A stretch of DNA of 64,000 bases, from contig NZ_CAMLDD010000016.1 in assembly GCF_946478785.1 (NCBI RefSeq), positions 1 through 64,000 on the forward strand, in the 5' to 3' direction. Position 1 is the stretch's first letter. Every line of letters begins with the position of its first letter. The notes below the pieces were generated by a model. That model was not told the origin of the DNA. It ran no database searches and saw only the letters and a program-made list of their open reading frames with translations. This document shows, in pieces, positions 8,119 through 16,280 of this stretch. The translations under genes and the position numbers were made by a program. The DNA is from an uncultured Flavobacterium sp. (lineage in GTDB: Bacteria > Bacteroidota > Bacteroidia > Flavobacteriales > Flavobacteriaceae).

Positions 8119-8997
8119 ATGGCAGGTATATCAAACAAATGTATGTTTTTAGGCTTGCCAAATTCTGGTAAATCTTCTTTTATTGGTGCACTTTGGCATG
8201 TGATGGAAACTAGTGAAATTGAAGCAAATTACACAGTCAAAATCCAACCTAAAGATAGAGAACATTTAAATTTGTTGCGACAATCCTTTTTGGATTGTAT
8301 TGCACCGGAAAGGACAAAGACAGGATTTGTTAAAAATATTCAATTAACAATAACTGAAAAAAATAGTGGTGAAGTTAGTGAATTTATATTTCCTGACCTT
8401 TCAGGAGAAACCTATTCTGGTCAATTCTCATATAGAAAAATGACAAAGGAATACTTGGATCAAATCAAAGAATGTACAGGTTTGATGTTATTTGTTAATC
8501 CAGATTATATAAAAAAGCCAAACTTGATAACAGATATCTCCTTTCTTTTGGACCAAAATGATTCTGTTACTGAGGAAGCGAGTCCAAGTGACTATGTGCC
8601 GTGGGAAATTGAAATGACACAAACTCAAGTAGTGATAGTAGATGTTCTTCAGATGATAATGCGACACATCAAGAAGCCTATTAAAATTTGTTTAATTATT
8701 TCAGCTTGGGATTTAATTAAAACTTTGCCTGGAGCTGATGGAGCCCAGACACCTGAAAAATGGCTAGGAGACCAGTTGCCTCTTCTAAAACAATTTTTAG
8801 AAGCGAATAAGTCTTCCTTTTTATATGATACATATGGAGTTAGTGCTCAAGGGGGAAGTTACAAAGCAGAGGATCAAAATAGCGCAATTGATGAACTGTT
8901 ATTGATAACTAAACAATCTGAAAGGATTATTGTGCAAAATGGAGATTTCCAATCAAATGATATTACGATGCCTATAAAATGGATTATTAATGGATAA
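8119..8997 (+). CDS. P-loop GTPase of the double-GTPase pair (second member)
   Basis: This 292-residue protein has Walker A GLPNSGKSS (about 12-20), FPDLSGETY (about 94-102) and LIISAWDLIK (about 193-202) in the order expected for a small GTPase-like fold. It lacks the Cys-rich N terminus of its neighbour. It corresponds to the second member of the double-GTPase pairs. Between the P-loop and the DxSGE motif lies an inserted helical segment. The ATG is one base after the previous stop, and its last codons overlap the start of the GAP1-like gene by 8 bases, so translational coupling is likely. The paired arrangement suggests heterodimerisation or mutual regulation, which is inferred. Confidence 0.82.
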   Translation: MAGISNKCMFLGLPNSGKSSFIGALWHVMETSEIEANYTVKIQPKDREHLNLLRQSFLDCIAPERTKTGFVKNIQLTITEKNSGEVSEFIFPDLSGETYSGQFSYRKMTKEYLDQIKECTGLMLFVNPDYIKKPNLITDISFLLDQNDSVTEEASPSDYVPWEIEMTQTQVVIVDVLQMIMRHIKKPIKICLIISAWDLIKTLPGADGAQTPEKWLGDQLPLLKQFLEANKSSFLYDTYGVSAQGGSYKAEDQNSAIDELLLITKQSERIIVQNGDFQSNDITMPIKWIING

Positions 8998-11005
8998 TTT
9001 AGGTTCTATAAAGATTCAACAAACTTTACATGGATATAGTAATGGACATACTTTACTGGCATCATCAATCGAACTGGATTCAGATTTAAAGAGAGTTATG
9101 CTGCCAATAAGTGATATGTCTGGAAGTAGTATGCTTAAAGGCTTTGAAAGTTATATAACCGGGTATCCTTTAAAGGAAAGTAATTTGTACGCAGTTGCCA
9201 GAACATGGTATGCACCCGAAATGAAAAGGCCTGGATGTGTTTATACACATACACTATTGATCGATTTTACAGATTTACCAAAAATTGATGATATATTTCA
9301 GATTCTTTCCTTGTTTAAGCGACCTGGTTTAGAAAAGGTAGAATTTAAGAAATATGAGAAAGTTTTAAATTATTCAACTAATGAATCCTTTTTTTATAAA
9401 AGTGATGACGTGGAATCAGAGAATTTAATAAAAACATTATTGTATGAGCTCTACAGCGAACCTAAGAATACTATATTTATAAAATCTGATAAATTGCGTA
9501 TTGACTATGAAGTGATATTTTTGTTAATTTGGAGACAACAGTGGCCAAGATTAAGAAGAAATTTTAGTTTCTGTACTGGTTCAATTTCTCCACGAATTTT
9601 CCAGGGAGAGCTTTTGAATTTACAGGTTGTTTCTTCAAAAATAGATTCATCACATGCAGGAAATAGAAATATTGTAGTAATTGATTCCAGAAATTTGGAG
9701 AATAGTATGAATCGAAATTGGGTAAATTTTGCTTTTGAGAATTTATTCAATTCATCAGGTAATTTAATTAGTTATTTTAATTTTTTTGGATCTGATCTTG
9801 CCGCAAGTCGTACAACTTTTAGGCTTTTAACAGAAACGTATTTGTTTTTTACCGAGTTTAAGCCAAGTATATTAGAAAGTATAGAATATTTTTCAAAGAA
9901 TTTCCCATCGTTAAAGGAAGGAGGAAGTTTGAAAAACGCCATTTTCGGTAATAATAGATCATCTTTCAGTAATTTATTACCTAGCTATGATGAGCACGCA
10001 TTTTTATACTTTTTTTCTTTTTTAGATCATTATAAGTCATTTGATTATATTAAATTAGATTTTAATAATCGATTTTGTAATTATTGTTTAGAATTGGATG
10101 AAAAAGCTATACTGTTATTACGAAAAATAATAGTTCAAGATTTGAATCCGTATGGAGAAGCTGCTATATTTGAGTTGGCCCATAAATTAGAACTTAATGA
10201 GAATTTGACCAAGTTATGGTCAGATGACAATCTTTCATATCTTTTCATTAACCTAAATCCTAACTTTGCCTATAGATTAGATTATTGGATGGAAAATAAT
10301 AAAAACCATACCGAAATCATAACAAGTATTCAGAAATTGAGTTCTGAAATTATTATTGATTGGCAAATTATTATAAATAATCTAATTGAAATAAATTCAC
10401 CGGTTGATCCTAGGTTATTTAAAAATTATGAATTTCAAATTGAATTTCAAATTCTTAATATACTAAATAGAAACATGGAGATTAAGCTCGGTAGAAATTG
10501 GTTGAGTTTTTTAACAATTAAAGGATCTCTAAGTTGGTTTAGGACTCAAAATGAGGTAAATGCCTCAGTCATAGAAATACTTATATCTGTGCTTAATCCC
10601 AATTTAAAAGAGTTGATAAATATCGGTTTAGAACATTGGTTAAAATATATCGAAAGTATTAAGAAGTCAAAGCAAAAATTGATTTCAATTGATGTGAAGT
10701 CGTTCCTTTTGGCATTTGCATTTAATAATAAGGTTGTGGATACCAAAATTTTATTTGAAGTTTCTTTTGAGGGAGTATATAATGCATTAGCTCAAGATAA
10801 ATTAAATTTTGTTTATTGGCAGAATATTGAAGTGCATACCAAACCATTATCAATTTTTAAAAATTGGGATAAATGCAAAAAAATAATTAACGCATTAGTA
10901 GATCATTACATTAAAAATAAATGGGATATAAACTCACTGATAAACTCGATTAGTCACAATGAACTTCGAGATAGAATTGTTACACAATATAAACGTCGAA
11001 AATAA
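8990..11005 (+). CDS. GAP1-like protein (GTPase-associated protein 1)
   Basis: This 671-residue protein ends the operon. The N-terminal domain (about 1-125) has the strongly recognisable phrases QQTLHGYSNGHTLLASS, YITGYPL and ARTWYAPEMKRPGCVYTHT, which I associate with the GAP1 N-terminal domain. A middle region contains WRQQWPRLRRNFSFCTGS (about 181-198), matching the GAP1 middle-domain pattern. The rest is large, Asn/Ile/Leu-rich and helical, without an obvious enzyme motif. No signal peptide is present. The start codon overlaps the second GTPase gene by 8 bases. In this system class GAP1 is thought to act with the GTPases in sensing or assembly; its biochemical activity is not known to me. 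It converges with the protease gene 62 bases downstream. Confidence 0.85.
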   Translation: MDNLGSIKIQQTLHGYSNGHTLLASSIELDSDLKRVMLPISDMSGSSMLKGFESYITGYPLKESNLYAVARTWYAPEMKRPGCVYTHTLLIDFTDLPKIDDIFQILSLFKRPGLEKVEFKKYEKVLNYSTNESFFYKSDDVESENLIKTLLYELYSEPKNTIFIKSDKLRIDYEVIFLLIWRQQWPRLRRNFSFCTGSISPRIFQGELLNLQVVSSKIDSSHAGNRNIVVIDSRNLENSMNRNWVNFAFENLFNSSGNLISYFNFFGSDLAASRTTFRLLTETYLFFTEFKPSILESIEYFSKNFPSLKEGGSLKNAIFGNNRSSFSNLLPSYDEHAFLYFFSFLDHYKSFDYIKLDFNNRFCNYCLELDEKAILLLRKIIVQDLNPYGEAAIFELAHKLELNENLTKLWSDDNLSYLFINLNPNFAYRLDYWMENNKNHTEIITSIQKLSSEIIIDWQIIINNLIEINSPVDPRLFKNYEFQIEFQILNILNRNMEIKLGRNWLSFLTIKGSLSWFRTQNEVNASVIEILISVLNPNLKELINIGLEHWLKYIESIKKSKQKLISIDVKSFLLAFAFNNKVVDTKILFEVSFEGVYNALAQDKLNFVYWQNIEVHTKPLSIFKNWDKCKKIINALVDHYIKNKWDINSLINSISHNELRDRIVTQYKRRK

Positions 11006-11067
11006 TAAAAGGGTATTAAAATTTAGGGTTGGTTGATAGGATAACTAAAATATTAAAACTAAATGTC

Positions 11068-13521
11068 TTAAATTTCTACTTCAAGTTCATTTTCAATTTT
11101 GATAGATTCATAAATCTCTAAGTTGGAGTTTAATATTTCTATTGATACAACTAATGAATAAGAAATTTCACTATTTGTCTTGTCCCATCCCTTATGTCCT
11201 CTAACGGCAAAACTTATGTCATTAGTGAGATCATGTGATTTAACAATTGCCCAATCTTTTTGAACAGTACTATTTGTTCTACTTATTCCGTCAACAATAC
11301 CTCTAGAGTCACTTTTAATTTTCCAGTTCCAGCTATTCATTGCGTTTCTAACATCTTTATCGTAAACGGTACTATTTTCTTCAATTTCTTTAAGAACGTA
11401 GTCTTTGAAATCTTCAAATTGTTCTCCAACTTTTGAACTAGTCCAGTCCAGCCAAGATGATAAATATGATTTTGTCTTTTGCCTTGTACGTCTTACTTTA
11501 GTTGTAAATGATAAAGTAACTTCAATTAAAATATCATATTCTTCAACATGTGACTGTAAAAATTCAGGGATATTTAAAGAGTATATATGTCCTTCTTCTG
11601 CTCTGATTTTGCCAGTATTATAAAAAGTAACCCTTTGATGAGTATTCTTTGTTACACGATCCAAGGACGGTATTCCATATCCAAAATGCTTTATACTTTT
11701 TGGTGTGGGATTTTCAAAAAAAATCTGTGGCAATCTTGCTCCATGAACTACTAGTGCTCTTAATAAATTTACATCCTCGTCAGGGTATAATTTCAATAAT
11801 TGAGCGACTATATATGACACTTTAGGTGTTGCAAATGAAGTTCCTACAATATCGCTGCCAACGGCTGAACCTCCATCTAATGTGGACCGAACCAGCTCAG
11901 GTGAAATGGAGTCTTTGCCAGTTATAGTACTTCCATTTTTAGAGACAACAAGTCCACCTCCGTATTCAACAACGTCTGGTTTAATCATTCCCCAAAGTCC
12001 TATTCCGATTCTTGAGAATGGTGAAATTTCATTCTCTATTCCAAGTGATTTATGATAACTATCTTCAAAAGAAATATGGTTAACCGAACCAACCGTTATT
12101 GCAAAACTGCTTTGGGCAGGATTAGCAATCCTGCAATAAGGCTCATCTAAAAAATCCGGATAATTACTTCCATTACTTAAATAGTGTCTAATATCATCTT
12201 TCGTAATATTTCCTGCGGATATTAAAAATATTACTTTGTTATTATTAATTAAAGAATCAATAGTTGCAGCCCAGGACGACATATGCTTTAAACGACATGC
12301 AACATTTGAATTTATTGAAAGATTGAAAATTTTGCAGTCTTGATTGTCTTCCACAATTTCCTTCATAAGTTCTGCTGGCAATTTATGAGTAAGCGAGTTG
12401 TCTTTATCCAACACTCTCAAATTTCTGACAAAACATGGTAATTGATATGGTTGCTGTAAAGATGATATTCCATAAGGATATAAAATAGCTCCAGCAACTC
12501 TGGTACCATGACCGCCATTTTTCACATAGTCAGCTGTTGAAGTGTCTCCTTGAATGTAAGATTTTGAATTTGCACTAATTATTGCTGGAGATATATATTT
12601 ATGAGCTTCCATAATACCACTGTCGATTACACCGATTTCTGGAGAATTTTGATCAGGTGCAATAACTTCTATATCTATGGTTCCTGCTTCATCAGTCTCA
12701 CTGTTTAAGCCTGCCACCTCATCAACCTCAGAAATCTCAAAAACAAAAGGATAGTTAAATACTAAATCTTTTAATCCTTTACCAGTTATTTCAACCTCAC
12801 AGCAAAAGCTGTCTTCTAAATCAATTAGAGAACTGGTTATTTGCCCGTAGTGATTTATAAATTTTTCAAACTCTTCCTGACGCTCATCAAATCGTTGGTC
12901 ACGTTCAATTTGTTCTTCCTCGTATCTCTGTAGTTTATTCAGGTAACCTCTTACAAGTGGGTCTGGTATTTTTCCAATTGGCTTATCAAAAGCAACACCA
13001 ACCTCTAATTTATATAATAATTTTTCATCAATTTGTCTCCAAATTGATTTTAATTTCTCTGAGAGAATATGGATGGGTTTCCAATTTTTGCCTTCAACAA
13101 TTTCCCAGAAATCAGCAATTTTTGCTCCGCCTCTTTCATCATCAAGAAACTTTTGTATTTTCTCGTTTAGTGAATTGAATCCATCCAAAGATGCTCCAAT
13201 TATAAAACCTTCTTCTTCTTGAGAAATTACTTCAATGCCAAATTGTTTTAAATCAAAATCATAACCTATTATGTCTGGATTTATTTTTAAAAAAATTGGG
13301 ATTACGTCTGCATCTAAAGGAGCCAGTTGTAGCTCTTCTCTTTTATTAATTTGGTTTTGCCAGTCAGTTTTTAATTTTGTAGTTCTGCCAGACAAATAAC
13401 CGAAGTGTCCACTTCTGTTTTCTTTATTGCGTAAAGATTGCTCATTTGGCGCCCCTCCGCCATGTAAACGAGGTTTGCCAGTAACTTTTTGAAGGAATTT
13501 TAAATGAGGAAATCTCTCCAT
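11068..13521 (-). CDS. ietS: Subtilisin-like serine protease, IetS-like
   Basis: This 817-residue S8-family protease has all three catalytic residues: Asp300 in GVIDSGI, His338 in GGHGTRVAG and Ser562 in VGTSFATPK. There is no signal peptide, so it is cytosolic, unlike most secreted subtilases. A long N-terminal region (about 1-290) carries a basic, Gly-rich start and a coiled coil near 205-225. A beta-rich C-terminal domain follows the protease core (about 620-817). It lies 5 bases downstream of an AAA ATPase gene and is co-transcribed with it. This two-gene layout is that of IetAS, first described as a plasmid toxin-antitoxin pair in Agrobacterium and later reported as anti-phage; the protease is the toxic partner. 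The symbol rests on gene order and domain content. Confidence 0.86.
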   Translation of the reverse strand: MERFPHLKFLQKVTGKPRLHGGGAPNEQSLRNKENRSGHFGYLSGRTTKLKTDWQNQINKREELQLAPLDADVIPIFLKINPDIIGYDFDLKQFGIEVISQEEEGFIIGASLDGFNSLNEKIQKFLDDERGGAKIADFWEIVEGKNWKPIHILSEKLKSIWRQIDEKLLYKLEVGVAFDKPIGKIPDPLVRGYLNKLQRYEEEQIERDQRFDERQEEFEKFINHYGQITSSLIDLEDSFCCEVEITGKGLKDLVFNYPFVFEISEVDEVAGLNSETDEAGTIDIEVIAPDQNSPEIGVIDSGIMEAHKYISPAIISANSKSYIQGDTSTADYVKNGGHGTRVAGAILYPYGISSLQQPYQLPCFVRNLRVLDKDNSLTHKLPAELMKEIVEDNQDCKIFNLSINSNVACRLKHMSSWAATIDSLINNNKVIFLISAGNITKDDIRHYLSNGSNYPDFLDEPYCRIANPAQSSFAITVGSVNHISFEDSYHKSLGIENEISPFSRIGIGLWGMIKPDVVEYGGGLVVSKNGSTITGKDSISPELVRSTLDGGSAVGSDIVGTSFATPKVSYIVAQLLKLYPDEDVNLLRALVVHGARLPQIFFENPTPKSIKHFGYGIPSLDRVTKNTHQRVTFYNTGKIRAEEGHIYSLNIPEFLQSHVEEYDILIEVTLSFTTKVRRTRQKTKSYLSSWLDWTSSKVGEQFEDFKDYVLKEIEENSTVYDKDVRNAMNSWNWKIKSDSRGIVDGISRTNSTVQKDWAIVKSHDLTNDISFAVRGHKGWDKTNSEISYSLVVSIEILNSNLEIYESIKIENELEVEI

Positions 13522-13526
13522 AAAAA

Positions 13527-14534
13527 CTATTTGTTAAAGGCCAAATTTTCTTCTAGTGCTTTATCCAAATCATCTGCAGAAATTTCTTTATGGGAATTTA
13601 TTATTGATTTTTTTGCTGCATCATTAGCTATCTTAACAACTAGTGCGTAAGATAAGCCTTGCATATCTTTTGCGTAATTTTCAAGTTTTATCTTTTTATT
13701 GAGATTTAACGCTGAAAAGGTTATTTTTAGTAAGTCTACAATTTCAGTTTCATTAGGTTTTGGAAGTTCAATAATTTCGTCAAACCTTCTAAATAAAGCT
13801 TTATCTAAACTACCTTCGAGATTTGTTGTGGCAATCAATATTCCTTGGCCACTGTACTCTTCTAATAATCCCAAAACAATATTTACAATTCTATGAATTT
13901 CCCCTACATCATTAGATTTTAAATCTCGCTGTTTACCAATAATATCAAATTCATCTAAAAGAAGTACACAAGGATATTTTTCTAGGCTTTCAAACAATTT
14001 ATTTAAGTTTGATGCCGATTCTCCAAGATAGGATGAAATTATTGTATCAAAACGTACTTTGTAGAATGGTAATCCTAAATCCCAGGCTATTCTTTCAGCT
14101 GTCATACTTTTGCCGCAACCTGAACTGCCATATAGGAGTATCTTTTGACGTGGTTTTAAACCATGGTGAGCTAGTCTGTCCTTGGCGATGTATTCCTTTT
14201 CAATTCTTAATATTTTTTCTTCAACGGTTGTTGCCAAAACCATATCATGTCTTAAAAAATCGTTTTCGATATGATTGGCTAATGGTAATTTGTATCGCCT
14301 ATCGGCTGGGATCAAAAAAACATCATCCCTGTTTTTAGTTAACTTTAGTGTAGGATTTTGAGGATCTGAAACTTTAATCAAATTATTTTCCAAAATAGTA
14401 TCAAGTCTATCTGCTAACTTGACGTGTCCTTTTCTTCTTTCTTCCTGAATGATACTATAGGCTATCCTTACTAAAGGTTCTTCTTTATTACCTTCAATGG
14501 ATTTAAATAATCTTGTAAGTAGCGTCTGGTTCAT
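13527..14534 (-). CDS. ietA: AAA ATPase, IetA-like partner of the subtilase
   Basis: This AAA ATPase has Walker A YGSSGCGKSM, Walker B LLLDEFD, sensor-1 IATTN and a following ALFRRFD with the arginine finger. It is first in a two-gene minus-strand operon with the subtilase, 5 bases apart, and probably restrains or gates the protease, as in IetAS pairs. The frame is open to an upstream ATG at 14576, which would add 14 residues. I chose the ATG at 14534 (MNQTLLTRL, 335 residues) because a promoter -7 match at 14565-14572 would overlap the longer start. ATP use and cytosolic location follow from the family. The N-terminal 90 residues probably bind the partner or trigger; that is inferred. Confidence 0.86.
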   Translation of the reverse strand: MNQTLLTRLFKSIEGNKEEPLVRIAYSIIQEERRKGHVKLADRLDTILENNLIKVSDPQNPTLKLTKNRDDVFLIPADRRYKLPLANHIENDFLRHDMVLATTVEEKILRIEKEYIAKDRLAHHGLKPRQKILLYGSSGCGKSMTAERIAWDLGLPFYKVRFDTIISSYLGESASNLNKLFESLEKYPCVLLLDEFDIIGKQRDLKSNDVGEIHRIVNIVLGLLEEYSGQGILIATTNLEGSLDKALFRRFDEIIELPKPNETEIVDLLKITFSALNLNKKIKLENYAKDMQGLSYALVVKIANDAAKKSIINSHKEISADDLDKALEENLAFNK

Positions 14535-14564
14535 TTTTGTAATACTTTCTTGACTGTGAAAGTA

Positions 14565-14572
14565 CAAAAATA
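14565..14572 (-). promoter_or_regulatory. Candidate -7 promoter element for the IetAS pair
   Basis: Read on the minus strand this is TATTTTTG, a full match to the Bacteroidetes TAnnTTTG -7 element, about 30 bases before the ATG at 14534. I found no clear -33 TTG at standard spacing, so support is partial. Confidence 0.38.
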
Positions 14573-14649
14573 ACAAATACGATTTGATTTAGATAAATTT
14601 ATGTATAAATACATTTTTTTCATTTTACAGATTAGTAATAATATTTTGT

Positions 14650-15645
14650 TTATTTTAGGTTTATTTCTTTTAACATTCTTTCAAGTTCAGAATCAATTTT
14701 ATCAAACTCTAACATTTGGGAAGGACTCAAAGGTCTTTCTGTTTCTTGTTTTGTATATATGTAACTTTTTAGACCCTTGTCAGTTCCTAATAGAAATCTC
14801 TCAGAATTTAGAAACTGGGAATAATTTGATGTTAATTTTGAACTTTCACTCATGAGACCAGATCTCTCACTTCTTGTGATATTGAGCTTGTTGTCGTCAT
14901 TTCCGTGTGGTATCAATAAAAGAAGATGTTTCGAATCTAAAGGCAGTTTTAATACGTTTTCTGCATCAAAGGGTGCTAAAGATTTTCCTTGCGGTCCACT
15001 GTAAATAACGGGATTGTCACTTGTAATAAATTCTGAATCATCAGTAATTTTAATTACGATTATATTATCTTTTTCAATACGCCATTTTATTAAACTTAAT
15101 GCTATCTCTAATTGAGTTATGACTTGAGATGGTCTACTCTCATATTTATATTCTTTTTGTAGCTGTTCAAGTGTTTTATTAGCAATTAAAACTTTTTCTT
15201 TTTCAAATAAAAAATAATCAAATCCATTGTCTTTTGCTAAAGTGTAAGCATTTTCTAAAACCCTATTAAAAAAAGTATTATGTTGATTTATCCATTTTGT
15301 TGTTCTGTAAAACATAGTAACTACTGTTGAAATGATTAATTCTCGTTCTGCTTCTGTAATTGTTTTCTTTGTAGGATTTGTTAGGATTTCATAAACTTCA
15401 TTGTAATAAGCTTCATAATTCTTGGAGTAAAATGTTTCAATTAACATTCTCTGCTGTTCTGTTTCTCCAGGCAAAGTATATAATCCTGTCTGCAAACATA
15501 TATTTGAAGTGCTTGATTCATAAATTGCTTCTTCCGTACAGTTTACCGAGGGTAACACTTTTATAAAATATTTGTCACCTCGTTGATTTGAAAAATTTTT
15601 CAAATAGGTACGAGGAACGTAATGTTGTCTTTTTACTTCAGGCAT
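14650..15645 (-). CDS. DUF4238 family protein
   Basis: This 331-residue protein begins MPEVKRQHYVPRTYLKNF, the signature start of DUF4238 proteins. Further motifs are TMFYRTTKWINQHN (about 112-125), DDSEFITSDNPV (about 202-213) and KHLLLLIPHG near residue 240. The DxxFITSDNPV element is the second typical block. No signal peptide or membrane segment is seen. The biochemical function of the family is unknown; members are often seen in mobile and defence neighbourhoods. It is on the same strand as, and 73-115 bases upstream of, the ATPase gene, depending on the start chosen. It may be independent, because the candidate IetAS promoter lies between them. The ATG at 15645 is the only sensible start, since the HYVP motif follows at once. 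Confidence 0.85.
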   Translation of the reverse strand: MPEVKRQHYVPRTYLKNFSNQRGDKYFIKVLPSVNCTEEAIYESSTSNICLQTGLYTLPGETEQQRMLIETFYSKNYEAYYNEVYEILTNPTKKTITEAERELIISTVVTMFYRTTKWINQHNTFFNRVLENAYTLAKDNGFDYFLFEKEKVLIANKTLEQLQKEYKYESRPSQVITQLEIALSLIKWRIEKDNIIVIKITDDSEFITSDNPVIYSGPQGKSLAPFDAENVLKLPLDSKHLLLLIPHGNDDNKLNITRSERSGLMSESSKLTSNYSQFLNSERFLLGTDKGLKSYIYTKQETERPLSPSQMLEFDKIDSELERMLKEINLK

Positions 15646-16039
15646 AACTAAGATTTTAAATAGAGTTTATAATTCGTGCTTTGAATAATTCAGATGTAAC
15701 TGAAGATTTTAAAGATATGCAAAAAAATAAACTAGCACATGGTGTGTAAAATCTCAAAAAGATTCGAACCTAAAGGTTTTATGCTAGTAATTTCAAGCCT
15801 TTTAAAAATTTATATTTCAAATTGCCACGATTTTGCCCTTAAAATTTGAGTTATTTTGAAAACTGTAAAATTAATCATCTGATTTATAGTGTGTTGATAA
15901 ATACAGGTGTAAATTGAAACTTATTACTTGCATATCCTGTTTTTACGGGTATTTATAGTGAATAAGCACTGAATTTTAATTACTTATGTCTTGCAATTAA
16001 TATTTAAAATTTGCAATAAAACAATGTCTTTTCTTACAA

Positions 16040-16072
16040 GGGATCGCGGGTTCGAAAACTTCTGGGATCACA
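16040..16072 (+). other. Candidate attachment-site remnant (tRNA 3'-end-like)
   Basis: The sequence GCGGGTTCGAAA followed by CTTCTGGGATCACA resembles the T-loop and acceptor end of a tRNA and is directly followed by an intrinsic terminator. No intact tRNA is present. The T-stem does not pair properly (GCGGG against ACTTC), so this is only a candidate for a recombined att site at the end opposite the integrase. Confidence 0.3.
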
Positions 16073-16075
16073 CTC

Positions 16076-16103
16076 AAACCCCTTGATTTCAAGGGGTTTT
16101 TTG
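16076..16103 (+). terminator. Orphan intrinsic terminator at the island's right edge
   Basis: ACCCCTTGA (16078-16086) pairs with TCAAGGGGT (16089-16097) and is followed by a T run. No plus-strand gene ends just upstream, so it probably belonged to a tRNA or other gene disrupted or displaced by integration. Confidence 0.75.
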
Positions 16104-16280
16104 TTTTTAAAACTTTTTTACTACAACAAAACTTTTTCTAAAATCCTTTTCCAAAACTTTAGAATCATCCCAATCCTCTTTTAAAAACGTTGTTGGTCGA
16201 AATAGTACCAAATAGAATATTGATTTACTTTAAATTTATATTTTAATTGTCTTACTGACAAAACATTAATTCCAGTTCTA

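Larger units (their letters stand above)
15646..16280. other. Gene-free stretch holding the likely right edge of the island
   Basis: About 635 bases without a gene. It holds the promoter region of the DUF4238 gene, an inverted pair of ATAAATAC-type elements (15896-15910 and 15936-15957), and a tRNA-end-like piece plus terminator (16040-16103). The promoter of the first fucosidase must lie between about 16105 and 16280, where I see only A+T-rich DNA. A second TTCGAA core occurs at 15763-15768 (GATTCGAACC on the plus strand). Confidence 0.5.

Noticed and set aside
15750..15785. A possible tRNA on the minus strand suggested by GGTTCGAATC
   Set aside because: The flanking bases do not form a T-stem or acceptor stem and no anticodon arm is present. 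The same core also occurs by chance inside a coding gene near 59702.
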